Source of the DNA: Epiperipatus broadwayi
Lineage: Eukaryota > Onychophora > Udeonychophora > Euonychophora > Peripatidae
Assembly: GCA_028023455.1 (NCBI GenBank)
Contig: JAQFVV010000501.1
Location: 62,001-126,000, forward strand
DNA length: 64,000 bases
Direction of reading: 5' to 3'
Shown here: positions 24,090 through 35,669 of the stretch, in pieces
How positions within the stretch are numbered: the first letter of the stretch is position 1
Layout of the letters: the number at the start of each line of letters is the position of its first letter
Made by a program: the position numbers and the translations under genes
The notes under the pieces: generated by a model
Told to the model about the DNA's origin: nothing
Seen by the model: the letters and a program-made list of their open reading frames with translations, nothing else
The model's database searches: none

Positions 24090-25084
24090 TATAATAGTAA
24101 CTTCTTCCAGTTATTATTATTAACCAAATATACTTATATCTCTAATGAAATAATTTATAAATATAAAATCTTTTTGAATATGTTAATATGTATATACATA
24201 TATACTATATATATATATATGTGTGAACTTTAAACAATACATACATTAATGTCAAGCTTTTGAGTAAAATGCCATATTTGAAGTTGAGTAATAAATAATT
24301 TTATATATATTTTATTATTAAATCTTAATGTCTATTGAACAATTAATATTTGAATTAAGCATGAACTTGTAACAAAACACGAGGAGATTCATTCGTTTCT
24401 CTTGGTTATTAAAGAGAAGAAAAGAAAATCATTTCTTTTTAAATAACTTTTTCTTTTATAAAAATATTACTGTTCAACGTTTGGAATTTAAATATTAACT
24501 TTTCCAAATTAAGATAAATCTATGGATTAAAAGATCTATAAGGAAAATATTTAAATTTTCTATTAAATCTTAAAAGGAATAGCAATATAAAAAGAAAAGA
24601 ACATTTGTTTGAGTTTTTGGAAACTACGTTATTTTAAAACTTCGTTATTTTTATATATATATATATAAATTTAAGATAATTATATATATTAAGGATAATA
24701 CAATGTGCAGTGAGTAGTATAATTGTTATATCGTAAAAGGTTTCGAAACCAGTTTACATGTTATTTTGAAATATTAATTGAAAAGAACATCTAATGATAA
24801 TAGAAAAATGGAGATTAAGAACATCATCATTCGAAGAATATTTACTTTATATTATATCAATCAAGTCATTGGATATTATTAACAGTTTATCAATTAAGGA
24901 TAAATAAATCATCATTATTCCAATGGATTAATATACTTCGTAAAAGATCTTCATTAGGATTATGAACTATAGACTTAAATATCTACTCTCAACTCTGGAA
25001 AATAAGTTTTCTTTATTATTTATTTATATATATTATAATAATACTTATATTATTTTAATTATGTATATTTTTTTTTTTTTTTTA

Positions 25085-25139
<55 letters not shown>

Positions 25140-26256
25140 TCAAATTTGGCATCACATCATTATATCTTAATAGGAATATTTATGTTTAATATTAAACATA
25201 AATTGAAAGCTTGACATAACTCATCAAAAATTAGATGTAGGATATAAAAATGGTCACTATTTAACAGATATTTAAAATAAGTTTATTATATATATTATAT
25301 AATATAATAAACATTATATGTATTTTATTTATTATAAATGCATATAATATATAAGTTGTACAATTGTAAATAGTACTTATATATTAATAATTATAAAATA
25401 ATGGAATAAAGATTGTAAATAAATTAATAAGTTATATAAATGATTAATTTTTGAATCTAGATATTGTTTTATATATCTGTTAATTTAAATTATATTCTTT
25501 AATTATAGTTTATCATAACACAGAATTTTATCATAGCGTATTAAATAGGAATATTATTTATTAATATTTTATTATGGTAGAATTCATTCTTATTTATTTA
25601 TTAATATTTTATTTATCTTTTACATTATATTTTTTATTGTTTATTAAATATTGAGTTATTAACTGGATCTCTTTGTCTAATCATTATTAAATTATATATA
25701 TATATATATGTTAGTATTATAAATATCATATGAATATCAATTATTAGTTAATGCTTATATAAAGGCATATTAAATAATGACTTGTTTTGAAATTATCCCT
25801 GAAAAGAGCTAATTGCAAATTCTCCATGAGTTTGAATATCGTGGCATAATGGTGACTGAAAGAGGGATGAAAGATGGATGAACTAGTCTAAATTATATCA
25901 AAACTTATTTAAAAATTATTGAGCTAGCATAATAAAGATAGATATAATCATGGACTTAGTATTTCATCGATTCATTTCTAGCATTCTACCTGAAGACCCA
26001 AAGTCTGATTGTAGTGAAATGCATATCCTCTTTCTAGGGAATTTAATCATCCCATTATATTTAACAAGACCAACTTAGACTTTAAATATAATCCATTCTG
26101 TTATATTTGGTGAACCTAACTGTGAAGCATTAAGTTAATGATTTCCAAGCATTAAATATAATCGATTCTGTTATATTTGACGCATCAACTGGGATGATTA
26201 AATGCCATTCCGTTATATTTGGTGCCTCAACTAGGGCTATCAAATATATCCGTTCG
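24090..26256 (+). repeat. Right LTR of the retrotransposon
   Basis: This is the direct repeat of 17684-20510 without the nested PLE. It is about 2.2 kb, unusually long. It carries a shorter (TTA)n tract (about 25084-25139, preceded by a T-run), the same internal TTCTGTTATATTTGG-type repeats, and ends in an (AT)n tract at about 26267. A target-site duplication could not be resolved because both flanks are simple sequence. Confidence 0.85.
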
Positions 26257-26292
26257 TTATCTGTTATAATATATATATATATATATATATAT

Positions 26293-26410
26293 TAGATTGA
26301 CAACTCAACACTGGTTTATTTAATAAGAAATACTCTCAATTGAAAGTACAAGATAAAATTTTTGAAAAGGTAAAACATGCTCAAGAAACAGAGTTAAGTT
26401 GTCAATCTAA
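26293..26410. mobile_element. 118-bp MITE-like element with 18-bp inverted ends
   Basis: TTAGATTGACAACTCAAC at the left end is matched by its inverted complement (one mismatch) at 26393-26410. It is inserted in the (AT)n tract at the 3' edge of the LTR element. It has no coding capacity. The TTA/TAA ends leave the true target duplication ambiguous (TA or TTA). Confidence 0.75.
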
Positions 26411-26454
26411 TTATATAATATTAACGACTGGGGAAAGTTTATATATATATATAT

Positions 26455-26735
26455 AAAATTAAGAGCGTGCTAATAGCTCTAAACAAGCTTCTTTTTTTTT
26501 TTTTTTTTTATGATAAATGCTACTACAAGAGAAGGCATTCAAATCATTTTTATCTTGGATTGTCCCCATCCCCACACCGGTTTCGACCTATGGGTCTCTT
26601 CAGTGAGGAGTTGGGACATTAGATCTAAAAAACCAACTCAAGCAAAGCATTTATCTAAAAGATAATTGTTAGAAGAAAATCTGAAACTTTTAGACATCTA
26701 ATATGTCTTTGAAGTCAGCTCTCCAACTGAAAAAA
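26455..26735 (-). mobile_element. Hammerhead-bearing element with poly(A)-like end (family E)
   Basis: A segment of about 280 bp lies between two (TA)n tracts. Read on the minus strand it contains a hammerhead motif in its middle (separate entry) and an A-run of about 18 towards its 3' part (a T-run at about 26492-26509 on the + strand). It shares the CTCCTCACTGA...GAAAC...TGGGGAT core with foldback family A, so the two are probably related. It has no open frame. Confidence 0.6.
26562..26617 (-). ncRNA. Type-I hammerhead ribozyme motif (family E)
   Basis: On the minus strand the order is: helix I 5' side GTCCC + AAC + TCCTCA; core CTGAAGA (N7 is A, a tolerated position); stem II GACC-CATA-GGTC with the canonical G-C closing pair; GAAA; then the self-complementary ACCGGT as helix III. 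After one base the helix I 3' side follows, TGGGGA + TG + GGGAC. Both helix I segments pair (6 bp with one wobble, and 5 bp). The base at the cleavage position reads G, which normally blocks cleavage, so this copy may be inactive. A palindromic helix III fits dimeric hammerheads. Confidence 0.65.
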
Positions 26736-26737
26736 TC

Positions 26738-26739
<2 letters not shown>

Positions 26740-26778
<39 letters not shown>

Positions 26779-26779
26779 A
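26740..26779. repeat. (TA)n(GT)n compound microsatellite
   Basis: A TA tract runs directly into a GT tract at the 3' border of the family E element. Confidence 0.95.
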
Positions 26780-28534
26780 TAACCATTCTAAAAATAATAA
26801 TAAGTGCAATTTAAAATTTTTATTCCAATAAGGAGATGACATTATTTAAATTGAATACCTTATAAAATAATGTTCAAATTTGCAATATGTTTTATCCATA
26901 TGTCATAATGTTTTGAAAAGTTTGTATCCAATTCTGAATTTATGTCTAAAGTAATATGACATTAGTATTCATGTAAATATGGACACTATATTAACTTGTA
27001 ATGTGATATGTACACTGTAATAGGAGGCAATACACTGTAAAATATACAATATTTTATATATGTGAGTGAATAAGATAAAAATAAAAATTGATAAAGCAAT
27101 ATTGATACCAGTTTATGTATAATATTAAAGTAATTTAGAATAATTAATATCACTTTAATTCAATATTTGAAAATTAATGTGTGTGTTTGTTTATAAGTTT
27201 TAAATTTAAAGAAGTATGATTGTAAAAATTCTAATGTAAAGTCATTGCTTAAATTTTAAAATAGATTGTTTATTATGATGATAAATAAATAAACAAGAAC
27301 AGTAAAAGTGATTTATATCAATATTTGTAGCTAAATATTTATTGAAGTATGTATTATTTTTGTTTTAAAATATTTGTTGAATATTGTCTGTAGTTTTAAA
27401 ATATTTTATTGTGGGGAATAGTGCCATTTTTTAAAAAAATATTTTTGCATGCAGATATATGCATATGTTGATCTAAACAATGGACATTAAGAAAAGTTAA
27501 CCCTTCCACAATGCAACAAACCTTTCACACATTTCAGCATTTTCTGATGTTTTTCTTTGTCTCACACATCAACATAAAATATATGATAAAATGATTATTA
27601 CTTATCAGAAAATAATAAATTTGACTTCATTTGATAGATGTTTTTGTTTACTCATGAAATAAATTTTAAATTTTCACATTTTGTTTCTGTAAATATTAAA
27701 AAAATGAAATTCCGATCAAAACAAAGACTTTACATGTCATCGTTTTTATAAAATCAACGAAATATTTTTTAATTATTATTTTTAAACATTCAAAATAAAT
27801 AATTATTTATTTCTCTTATATCTAACAAATTATGCTTTAAAAGTTTAAATTTTTTGCATATTTATTGCAAAATTGCGATATTTTCTTACTCATAAATATA
27901 AAGTAGATTGTTTACAAAAAACTAATCTTGTAAATTGCTTCAGGCCATATTTACATTAGCTCTTAATATAATGTTACATTTTTTGAAAATAAAGTATTTC
28001 AAATCAAAATAAGTTATTAATAATTTATATTTCTTGATATCTAATAATTAAATTATTTTTAAAAAAAATATCTAAAACCATAATAAATTCACAAATAAAC
28101 ATGTTTTTGTGTCATTGGAAACTACAATGTTATAAAACACCAAATGTTTTACAGCCTTGGCAACAGACAATGGCTGAACATGTCAAGGTGGGGCTTATGC
28201 CTATTGTAGGAGCGGGAATTTTGAATTTTCCACCTTTTAGGGCAAAATTTTCAGCAAAAAATTTATTATAAAATATAGTGTTTTACACGCATTTTAATGT
28301 ATAATACTTATGAAAAAATTCATCAGGGATGAAGTGGTCAAAAAATGAAATAATTCACTAATAAAGAGATGGAGGGTTAAAATGTTCCTATAGCAATGAT
28401 TAATAGAAATATATGGTGTTAGTAGGAATTTATAAATAAGACTTTATTGGAAAATTTGGGCCCTTTTTACCTAGATTTTTTTGCCAAGTATTAATTGTGC
28501 ATTTGTATATGTAAAATTGAACAATAATGGATAG
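26780..28534. other. AT-rich noncoding DNA
   Basis: No coding, splice or RNA signal was recognised. A slightly GC-richer patch occurs at about 28150-28250. Confidence 0.4.
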
Positions 28535-28645
28535 TTTTTTTTTTGTTTTTTTTTTTCGTGTGTCAAAGCAATGGCCAGGAAGCGAACCTGGGACAACTGC
28601 TTGTAAGGCAGTTGTGCTAACCACTTGGCCACCAACGCTTGACAA
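28535..28645 (-). mobile_element. tRNA-derived SINE (family S1)
   Basis: On the minus strand there is a clear polymerase III split promoter. Box A TGGCCAAGTGG (28621-28631) is followed by a tRNA-like anticodon arm CTGC-CTTACAA-GCAG, then box B GGTTCGCTTCC (28578-28588), and the element ends in an A-run. Related copies lie at 31.08 and 63.59 kb. Although tRNA-shaped, the element extends past the tRNA with a tail (TTTGACAC) and A-run, so it is a SINE and not a tRNA gene. Confidence 0.85.
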
Positions 28646-29525
28646 AAATGGATAGTTGTCATTTAAAAATGTAAGTCTAGAAAAAATATAGCAAGCATTT
28701 GCCCTAGGGATAAATTTTTGTCTAAATAAATATATATGAAACATCGGAATAAATAAAGAATACACAAATTAATGAGAATAAAATGTTTTAAAACTTCAAA
28801 TCTGCTAAAAATTGCCTAAAGAAACATTTTTTTACTCACACAACTACTTGACAAAAGAAGAAAACTTATTTTGAAAATAACATATTGCGCAAACACCTGC
28901 AGAAGTGATTCATTTTAAAAATAAAATTGTTGTATCATCTTTTGGATTTTTATGAAGTAGCCGTAGCTAGGGATTATTATAGTATTTGTATCATTTAAAA
29001 ACCTATATGAAATGAAGTATCAAGGAAATTATCTTCATGGAAAATCAAGAACTTTTAAAGAACTTTAGTGTATAGATATTTTATATTTAATATTGCATTA
29101 CTTTTGTATGTACATATTGTTATTAGAGTAAGGTTGTTTGTTAAAAAACTTTATAGCTTAGATTAATATTTATGAGTTATTTTAAATAGCATCATGTTTT
29201 ATTGGTCTTCATAATAATATCAGTCTATATTGTGGGAAGATCTTATGAAATAAATTAAATGGTGGAATTTAAAGGCAGAGAAAAGCACTTCATAATTCTA
29301 TGTGGCTTCTATATGCATGTATATCATGCTGAATATGTATATACTTTAGAATTATATGCTCAAATGTTCAAATTCTAAAGAGAATTATCTTTTAGTTATT
29401 TCTAATCTCCATGGTAGTGAATTCTTTGATTTTATGTTATACAGTCATTCACTAGGAAAAAATCTCCTGATGATTTATATTATAGTCTATGTATGCAGTC
29501 CTGTAATGCCACATATATTCTGTAA
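28646..29525. other. AT-rich noncoding DNA
   Basis: No feature was recognised before the TA hairpin tract. Confidence 0.4.
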
Positions 29526-29527
29526 AG

Positions 29528-29529
<2 letters not shown>

Positions 29530-29570
<41 letters not shown>

Positions 29571-29612
29571 TACCATATCTACCATATATATATATATATA
29601 TATATGGTAGAT
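29530..29612. repeat. TA microsatellite with CATCTACC inverted repeat
   Basis: Two TA tracts flank and include inverted copies of ACATCTACCATAT, so the region can fold into a long hairpin. It is noncoding. Confidence 0.9.
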
Positions 29613-29794
29613 GTACTTATTAAAATATAACAAAATAACTTGATGTTTTTGCATGAGAAAATGCATACAGTCTAAAAGACTGATGATATTATCATGAAAT
29701 AAAGATCAAGTAAAACATATTAATTAAAGTATTTAATAATTATATTTTAAAAGAGTATGCTGTTTTAATAATCTCGGTGTGAACCTGTCCCCCA

Positions 29795-30086
29795 AATTTT
29801 TGAATAGACTCTAGTGGTGAATATTTTTACTATGATGCCATGTTTGATGTTTTTTGCATGCATGATTAAATCTTTTTTACATATATTACAATATTCATTT
29901 ATAGATTAGATTATAAATATTTAAGCCTTCTAATAATTAAAATTTTTGAATAGACTCTAGTGACGAATATTTTTACTATGATACCATATTTGATTCTTTT
30001 TGTGTGTGATTAAATCTTTTTTATGTATATTAAACATTCATTTATAGGCTATATTATAAATATTTAAGTATTCTAATAATTAAAAT
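29795..30086. repeat. Two-copy tandem duplication, 146-bp unit
   Basis: AATTTTTGAATAGACTCTAG recurs 146 bp later, followed by matching sequence to TCTAATAATTAAAATT at both unit ends. Moderate divergence between the copies indicates an old duplication. Confidence 0.8.
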
Positions 30087-31077
30087 TCTAAAACATAAAC
30101 AATTAATATTTTAAAATTGTAAAAATAAGTATCTAACTGAAGGTCTCATCTATAACAAAGGAACACATTGTTATTGGCTTCATAATATCTACTCAAAAAG
30201 TTAAAAGAACTATAAATAAAATGATGTATTTAGAATTAGTTATAAGAAACAAAAAAAAAAAATTCTAAAGATTAACAACTAATTAATTGTTATTAAAGTA
30301 TCTTACTTACTGTTTTTACAAAAACAATTTTCATTTTAGTATCTAATCGCTATTTCTATGGTAATTTCTGGTTTTTGTAATGTAATTTGTATACTTTCTA
30401 AGAGCTGTCTTTTTAAAAATAAAATGTTTTCAAATAAAACTCCCCTAGTGACAGTTTTGGTTTAATAATACATATTTTACAAAAATATTGCATCATAGTT
30501 ATTAACAATTATTGAAAAATCACATTTTTTGTAGCATTTAGTTGTAGGGGAAATGAATCTAAAGCATCAGCCAATCACAAATTGCCACCTCCTTCATAAC
30601 TTTGTCAGAACAATAGAAAGTGTTGTCAATCACAAAGGTCTGCTGAATCTCTTGGCATTTTTTTTAAATTAATACATTAAAAATGGAAGCTTCTTAGAAA
30701 GAATCACTGCAACCTGTCATACACTATAATTTAACATATAAAACACTTTTAAAGTAGAAAAATAGTAATCATACCACCATCATGCCACCTAAAATGTCAA
30801 ATACAATAGTGTTGTCACAGCTTATGTTTGTGTAACCTGTTTTTAGCATGGCTTATCTTGGCAAAATGTGTAGAAGAAATCATGCATCATATTAAATCTA
30901 TACTTGAATTTGAATGTTAAAATTTTATCTTTTAAAAGTTGAGAAAATAACTTGTTTATATTATTAATATTATTACTATAATTATTATTGTCTTTGTAAA
31001 TAAAACATTTTTTTTATTTATTAAATTACTTTAATTTTCAGGTTTATGTATTCTTGCACCATCATCTAATTTGTAGT
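30087..31077. other. AT-rich noncoding DNA
   Basis: No coding or repeat structure was recognised. Confidence 0.4.
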
Positions 31078-31170
31078 CTTTTTTTTCCATATGTCAAATA
31101 CATTGACTGGGAAGTGAACCCGGGCCAGCTGCTTGGTAGGCAGCTATGCTAAGCCACCAATGCTTGACTA
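31078..31170 (-). mobile_element. tRNA-derived SINE (family S1), partial
   Basis: The minus strand reads AGTCAAGCATTGGTGGCTTA, an anticodon-like arm CTGC-CTACCAA-GCAG, box B GGGTTCACTTCCC, then TTTGACATATGG and an A-run. It is the same family as at 28.54 kb, with a few small deletions in the box A region. Confidence 0.8.
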
Positions 31171-31339
31171 ATTGGTAGTCTTTGGTCAAATCTTATCCTT
31201 ATATTTCATTTTACCATATATTTTAGATTTATTTTATAATACAATTAATCAATAGGCTATAGTTTAATATCATTCTTAGCAATAGTATTTGGTTCTTTAG
31301 AATTAATAAAGAAAAAGTGTAATTAATAAATTATTATCT

Positions 31340-31875
31340 ATTATATATGAACTTGGTTGGAGTGCTTTTGGAAGAAATAAATTGACACTAAAAGGAAATG
31401 TGCCTACGTGTTTGAAAAGGAAGATTTTAGGAAATGTGGTTTACCAGTTTTTACTTATGGATCTGAGACTTGTACACTTAATAGAAGAGCAATTCAAAGA
31501 CTTAAGACCACTCAAAGAAGAATGGAGAGATGCATGTTAGGCATAACAAGAAGAGATCGAGAACACAATATATGGGTAAGAAAACAAACAGGTGTTACTG
31601 ACCTCATTGAAAAAATTAAAAGACTGAAGCAGAGTTGAGCTGGATATATTTCTAGAAGAAATGATAATAGATAGACAATTGAAATCTTAAACTGGATTCC
31701 AAGTGATTGCAAAATATGCAGAAAGTGGCCACATGTGAAATCGATGGATGAAATAAAAAAGTGTGCAAGGGTGATGTGGAAAAGAGAAGCTAAAGATCAG
31801 AGAAGATGGATTGAACTTGGAAAGACCTTCATCCTGAAGTGGATTGATAATGGTTGACAATGATGATGATGATAT
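31340..31875 (+). mobile_element. RTE/BovB-like non-LTR retrotransposon 3' end
   Basis: The frame at 31408-31638 reads LPVFTYGSETCTLNRRAIQR, then LKTTQRRMERCMLGITRRDR and IWVRKQTGVTDLIEKIKRLK. This is the conserved C-terminal part of RTE-type endonuclease/reverse transcriptase proteins (the 'YGxETWTL...MERxMLGI...RDR' signature). Downstream, after a stop, the continuation resembles the usual RWAGHI...RWTxxILxW..P tail in broken frames. It ends in a GAT-repeat tail at about 31855-31875, as RTE elements do. A 5'-truncated, inactive copy. Confidence 0.85.
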
Positions 31876-32592
31876 ATGGAGTAGCAAGTGATATGTTTTC
31901 ATTTTACTATAGGATTATTTACATCAGTTTATAATATCTTTGTTTATATCTTTAAAACATAAAACTTAGTGATTATTGAGTATAACTGGATACAATAAAA
32001 TTCTCTTTGTTATCTAGCCCTATCCATTTAAAGTTTATTTATAATTAATAAATACTTATAAAGCCCTGAGATATCATTAATTTTATTTATTTATAAATAG
32101 TGGGAGATTCTACTAGTGAAGTATTTTGGAAGGAGTATTAAGTTAGTTAGCTCACTAGTTCTCTTCAGTTTTTTGACAGTCACAATGTGGCTAGCTCTAT
32201 ATTTTTTTAATGTATTTACTCCTCTTTTATACACTCATACTATATATGTCATTAAATGATACAAATCTGGAAAAAAAATTTATTCACGACTCCTCTTTGT
32301 TACTATTTTGAGAAAACATGTCAACTGATGGGAAAGATTTTAATTTTTTTTTCTTTATTTCATCCTTTACTTGTATATGGCCACATGCTTATTTAGAATC
32401 CAATTTTGGATGACTATCTAGGTGATATCCTAAGCCTATTTGAATCTACTTCCAAAGTGATTTGACCCAGATTTAAACTCTGTCATACGTTAATGTACTA
32501 TCCTCTATGCCATGGGTTGCTATATTACGCAACAAATACATTGAAACTATATTATCAAACAACCATCACAAAGCTAAACATTCTTTTATAAT
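31876..32592. other. AT-rich noncoding DNA
   Basis: No gene was recognised. A degenerate tRNA-like block may occur near 32460-32520. Confidence 0.35.
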
Positions 32593-32655
32593 TCAATGCT
32601 TGCTGATTATATATATATATTATCAATGCTTGCTGATTATATATATATATTCATT
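32593..32655. repeat. Short tandem duplication around TA tracts
   Basis: TCAATGCTTGCTGATTATAT occurs twice in direct succession, each copy followed by a TA run. Confidence 0.85.
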
Positions 32656-32839
32656 GTGATTGTTTTATTTCATGCACAATAGAGGGGTTACGGCAAACGA
32701 TTTTACATTTATTTAATAGAATTGTGTCTATAATATAAATTTAATGACATATGATTTAAACATCTTTATATTCGTAAATGTGCTAAAATTGAATTCTTGA
32801 ATGAATGGTTGCATGTCTTTAATAAAATAATCGAATTGT

Positions 32840-32965
32840 TTTATAGCTTGAGGATTCATAAGAAGTTTGAGTGACAGCGGGAATTGATCCAAGAATCTCA
32901 CACTCCGCACCATGGGATTTTACAACTGCCCTAAACCATGCAGACCATAGATTTTTGGTTTATAA
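32840..32965 (-). mobile_element. tRNA-derived SINE (family S2)
   Basis: On the minus strand a degenerate tRNA-like head includes a box-B-like GGATCAATTCCC. It is followed by a tail CTTCTTATGAAT...CAAGCTATAAAACAATT that recurs in other copies (35.2, 43.8, 62.3 kb) as CTTATGAAYTNCCAAGCAATAAA. The conserved tail, shared by otherwise divergent copies, defines the family. Confidence 0.55.
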
Positions 32966-33353
32966 AAGTGAATCACGAGTTAAGTACATTTTTCATTCAA
33001 CATCTATGCTGATGATAGATAATCATATAAAAAAAATGATTAAATAAATTCATTTGCAACTGTTTACTTATGGTTTTCTGTGTGTGTAACTTGAGGTAAC
33101 TGACAAATTGGAGTTGTCTGATGAAACACCACTTCTATTAAGCCAAAGATAACTATTATTGGCTGTGGTTCTTTTATTATAAATATCCTGTATAAAATTA
33201 CCATAAAACTCCTATGCTTACACAGACTGTTAAAACAGTAATATGATGTGATGTATTGTGGCTTCTCCTTAAACGAAGTGAAGAATATTTCAGCAATTAT
33301 GCCCAGATAAACCTGTTAGCCACTTTATTTTCCATTCCCCACTCTAAACTTTT

Positions 33354-34035
33354 TTATATTCTGCTCCATCCCATTTCCACAACATAATCTTTGTCAACTC
33401 TATAACCTTTATAATCTAAATCCCCTTTATCTTTTCCCAAACCCAGCATAAAAACCAATAATTTTCTTTCTGTATAATCACTTTTTTCATATTTATTCTT
33501 ACATAACTTCATTATATGTACCCTTTCTGTTTTCAAGCATTTACATTCAATTAAGAAATACCTAATATTTTCTATTCCTTCCTTACATAATTTACAAAAT
33601 AAATCACCCATATTTTTCCATTTACATGTATATTCTCTTGTAACTAAAGATCCCATTCGAGTCTTAAAACAATAAACTACTTTCCTTACTATTATCATAT
33701 ATTAACTCATACCTAATATTCTGTTTATTTCTATATATATTTAAACTTTTTTTACTCTCCGTACTATTTCTCCATCTCTCTAACTCTCTATTCTTTATTA
33801 ATAAATCTATTCTTTTGTTCCATTCTTTACTACTATAACACTCAACAATCCTCTTAACACAATCATCCCATCTTTTGTACAAATATACTGATATAAATTG
33901 TTTATCCAAATCTTTTGCATACCGCATTACCTTTCTCACCCATCTTGTTACTTGCCCTTTACTCATAACCCAATTGAATACTATTTTGGATATTCTTTTA
34001 TTATCCATAAACTGCAATCTACCAAAAATTTTCAT
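33354..34035 (-). pseudogene. Non-LTR retrotransposon C-terminal region, two overlapping frames
   Basis: Two overlapping minus-strand frames (33664-34035 and 33354-33698) read as one protein if a single frameshift near 33690 is allowed. The second contains CKLCKEGIENIRYFLIECKC, a CxxC-x(7)-HFLxxC-like zinc-binding segment (here Y replaces H) typical of LINE C-termini. The first has polar, basic sequence (RWDDCVKRIV, ELERWRN). The 5' part stops near the foldback element at 34.06 kb. It is an old truncated LINE. Confidence 0.65.
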
Positions 34036-34061
34036 TTTGCTTTTTGCATACCTCCATGCAG

Positions 34062-34385
34062 TAGTTCCATCCAGTGCAAGCCCTAGTAATCAAAGGACGC
34101 AAGAAGTTTCTGCACTATTACCTGCTTATCCAATATCCCCAGACTAGTTTCTGGCTTGTGGCCTTTGTCGGTGAGGAGTCTTGGATCTGAGAGCACTACA
34201 TCCAAATCTTTGGATCTAATGCAGGCCCTCCAACAGCCACCTTTTACCTATTTAGTTAATTGCAATACTTGTCTGGAGATATTGGGTGAATAGACACTAG
34301 ATATGGATTTTATTCACAAACCTTCTTGCATCCATTGATTACTAAGACTTGCACTGGGTGGCACTACTGTGTGGACACTTTGCTA
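34062..34385. mobile_element. Foldback hammerhead element, copy A1
   Basis: Inverted arms begin CCATGCAGTAGTTCCATCC and end GGGTGGCACTACTGTG. They contain AGTAATCAA..GGA, ATCCAATATCCCCAGAC and their inverted counterparts. The left arm carries the hammerhead segment (minus strand). It is the most diverged of the six copies. Confidence 0.75.
34128..34186 (-). ncRNA. Degenerate hammerhead (copy A1)
   Basis: The layout is the same as in the other family A copies: helix I ATCCAA/TTGGAT and TCCTCA/TGGGGA, stem II GGC/GCC, GAAA, and GTC cleavage site. The core has mutated from CTGATGA to CCGACAA, which should abolish activity. Confidence 0.6.
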
Positions 34386-34404
34386 CTGTTTTAAATATCA
34401 TGCG

Positions 34405-34535
34405 CAAGGTTTAGTGTAGTGATAGAGTAATTAACTTTGGAGCTCAAGATTCGTGAAGGGTGATTCCAGTTATGCCATTTCCAGTATTCGAATTTGTTAT
34501 AAGTCCAGAGGAATAAATCACTCATTAATACGTAA
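34405..34535 (+). mobile_element. SINE S2-like copy, degenerate
   Basis: A tRNA-like head (AGGTTTAGTGTAGTGATAGAG, then GAGCTCAAGATTCG) is followed by a degraded form of the S2 tail (TTATAAGTCCAGAGGAATAAA). It is weaker than the copy at 35.2 kb. Confidence 0.4.
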
Positions 34536-35177
34536 ATTATTTGATATCAATAGAAAATCTTTTAATACGGGTATTTAGTGCCAGCGATGCACTTATTATA
34601 TAGGAATTGTTAAAAAATAAAAACTTATAAATTTACATTAACAAATTATACCGATATTCATTTTTATGTTGTTTTTCACTTATTTTTTGTCTCCATAGTT
34701 ACAGAGGTCACGTGTCTGTTTAAATAGTGTGAACGGTAACAATTTTTTTTTTTAGATATATATGACATTTAAAATTGGTTTTAAAAAAATATCAAAAGAC
34801 CTTTATGCTCTATTTTTATTTTAATAAACATCTGAAATAGAATCCTTTTTCAAAATTTAAAATGTGACATTTATACTCTTTTTGAATGCTTCTTTTGAAA
34901 CGTGAAAAAAAAAAAAGGTCTGGAACAGGATTTCTTATAATGCATTTTGTATTTTAAAAAACAATAAAAATGTCACTCGTTTTAAATTATATATCAAGCA
35001 GCAGTTTCAGATAGACCTGAGTCCATTTCTTCTGAGATCCTGCAATCTATGACTTGTCTAAGTATGATAGTAGTCAGTGGTGATTTTTTTGTCTGAACAC
35101 TTTGCTATTCTGTAGTGGTTAAAGTTATTGGAACTTCTGTGCACTTCAATAAATGTAACCACTAACAAGCATCCATG
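34536..35177. other. AT-rich noncoding DNA
   Basis: No feature was recognised between two SINE-like copies. Confidence 0.35.
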
Positions 35178-35310
35178 TCATGATTTGGTGCAGTAATATA
35201 GTAAAGAATTCTGGAGATCAAACTCCATGGGCAATGGCTCCAAGTCCCCCACTTTTGTTATTCAATCTTCTTATGAACTTCCAGGCAATAAACTATTTAT
35301 ATATATTATT
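35178..35310 (+). mobile_element. tRNA-derived SINE (family S2)
   Basis: A box-A-like TGGTGCAGTAATATAG is followed by a box-B-like GATCAAACTCC. The family tail CTTCTTATGAACTTCCAGG, CAATAAACTATTTA ends in TATTATTTA repeats. Confidence 0.6.
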
Positions 35311-35497
35311 TAGCATATGGATTATTAGACACCTTAATTATTAATAAAATATTGTGAAGTACATTCTTAAAAAAATTTCAACCAAGATATAGATATTTTG
35401 GATTATTTCCATCATCTATCATCAAACGTTGAAAGTCTATAAAATTTTAAACTTTATTTAATTATAAATTTATTTAAACGCACATTGATTAATATTT

Positions 35498-35669
35498 ACT
35501 AAGGCTGTAACCTCAAGAATATGCGTGCAAAAATGCGATATTAGGGATGTCTACAGGTCTTAACCACAAGCTTACTCTCTTTCTTCCAAAGCATAAGCCT
35601 GTGGTTAAGACCTGTAGATGTCCCTAGTATCACATTTTTACAGGCATATTTTTGAGGTTACAGCCTTAT
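35498..35669. mobile_element. 172-bp hairpin MITE (family H1)
   Basis: Almost the whole element is one inverted repeat. The left arm TAAGGCTGTAACCTCAA...CTACAGGTCTTAACCACA is mirrored by the right arm ending TTGAGGTTACAGCCTTA. A second, partly deleted copy lies at 58.22 kb. It is noncoding. Confidence 0.85.

Noticed and set aside
28571-28631. tRNA gene on the minus strand
   Set aside because: Box A, box B and an anticodon-like arm are present, but the sequence continues into a SINE tail with an A-run and has two diverged sister copies in the window, so it is a SINE.
29684-29705. CTGATGA followed by GAAA at 29.68 kb, hammerhead-like
   Set aside because: The intervening nine bases cannot form a stem II compatible with the core, and no helix I is found; this is expected by chance in AT-rich DNA.
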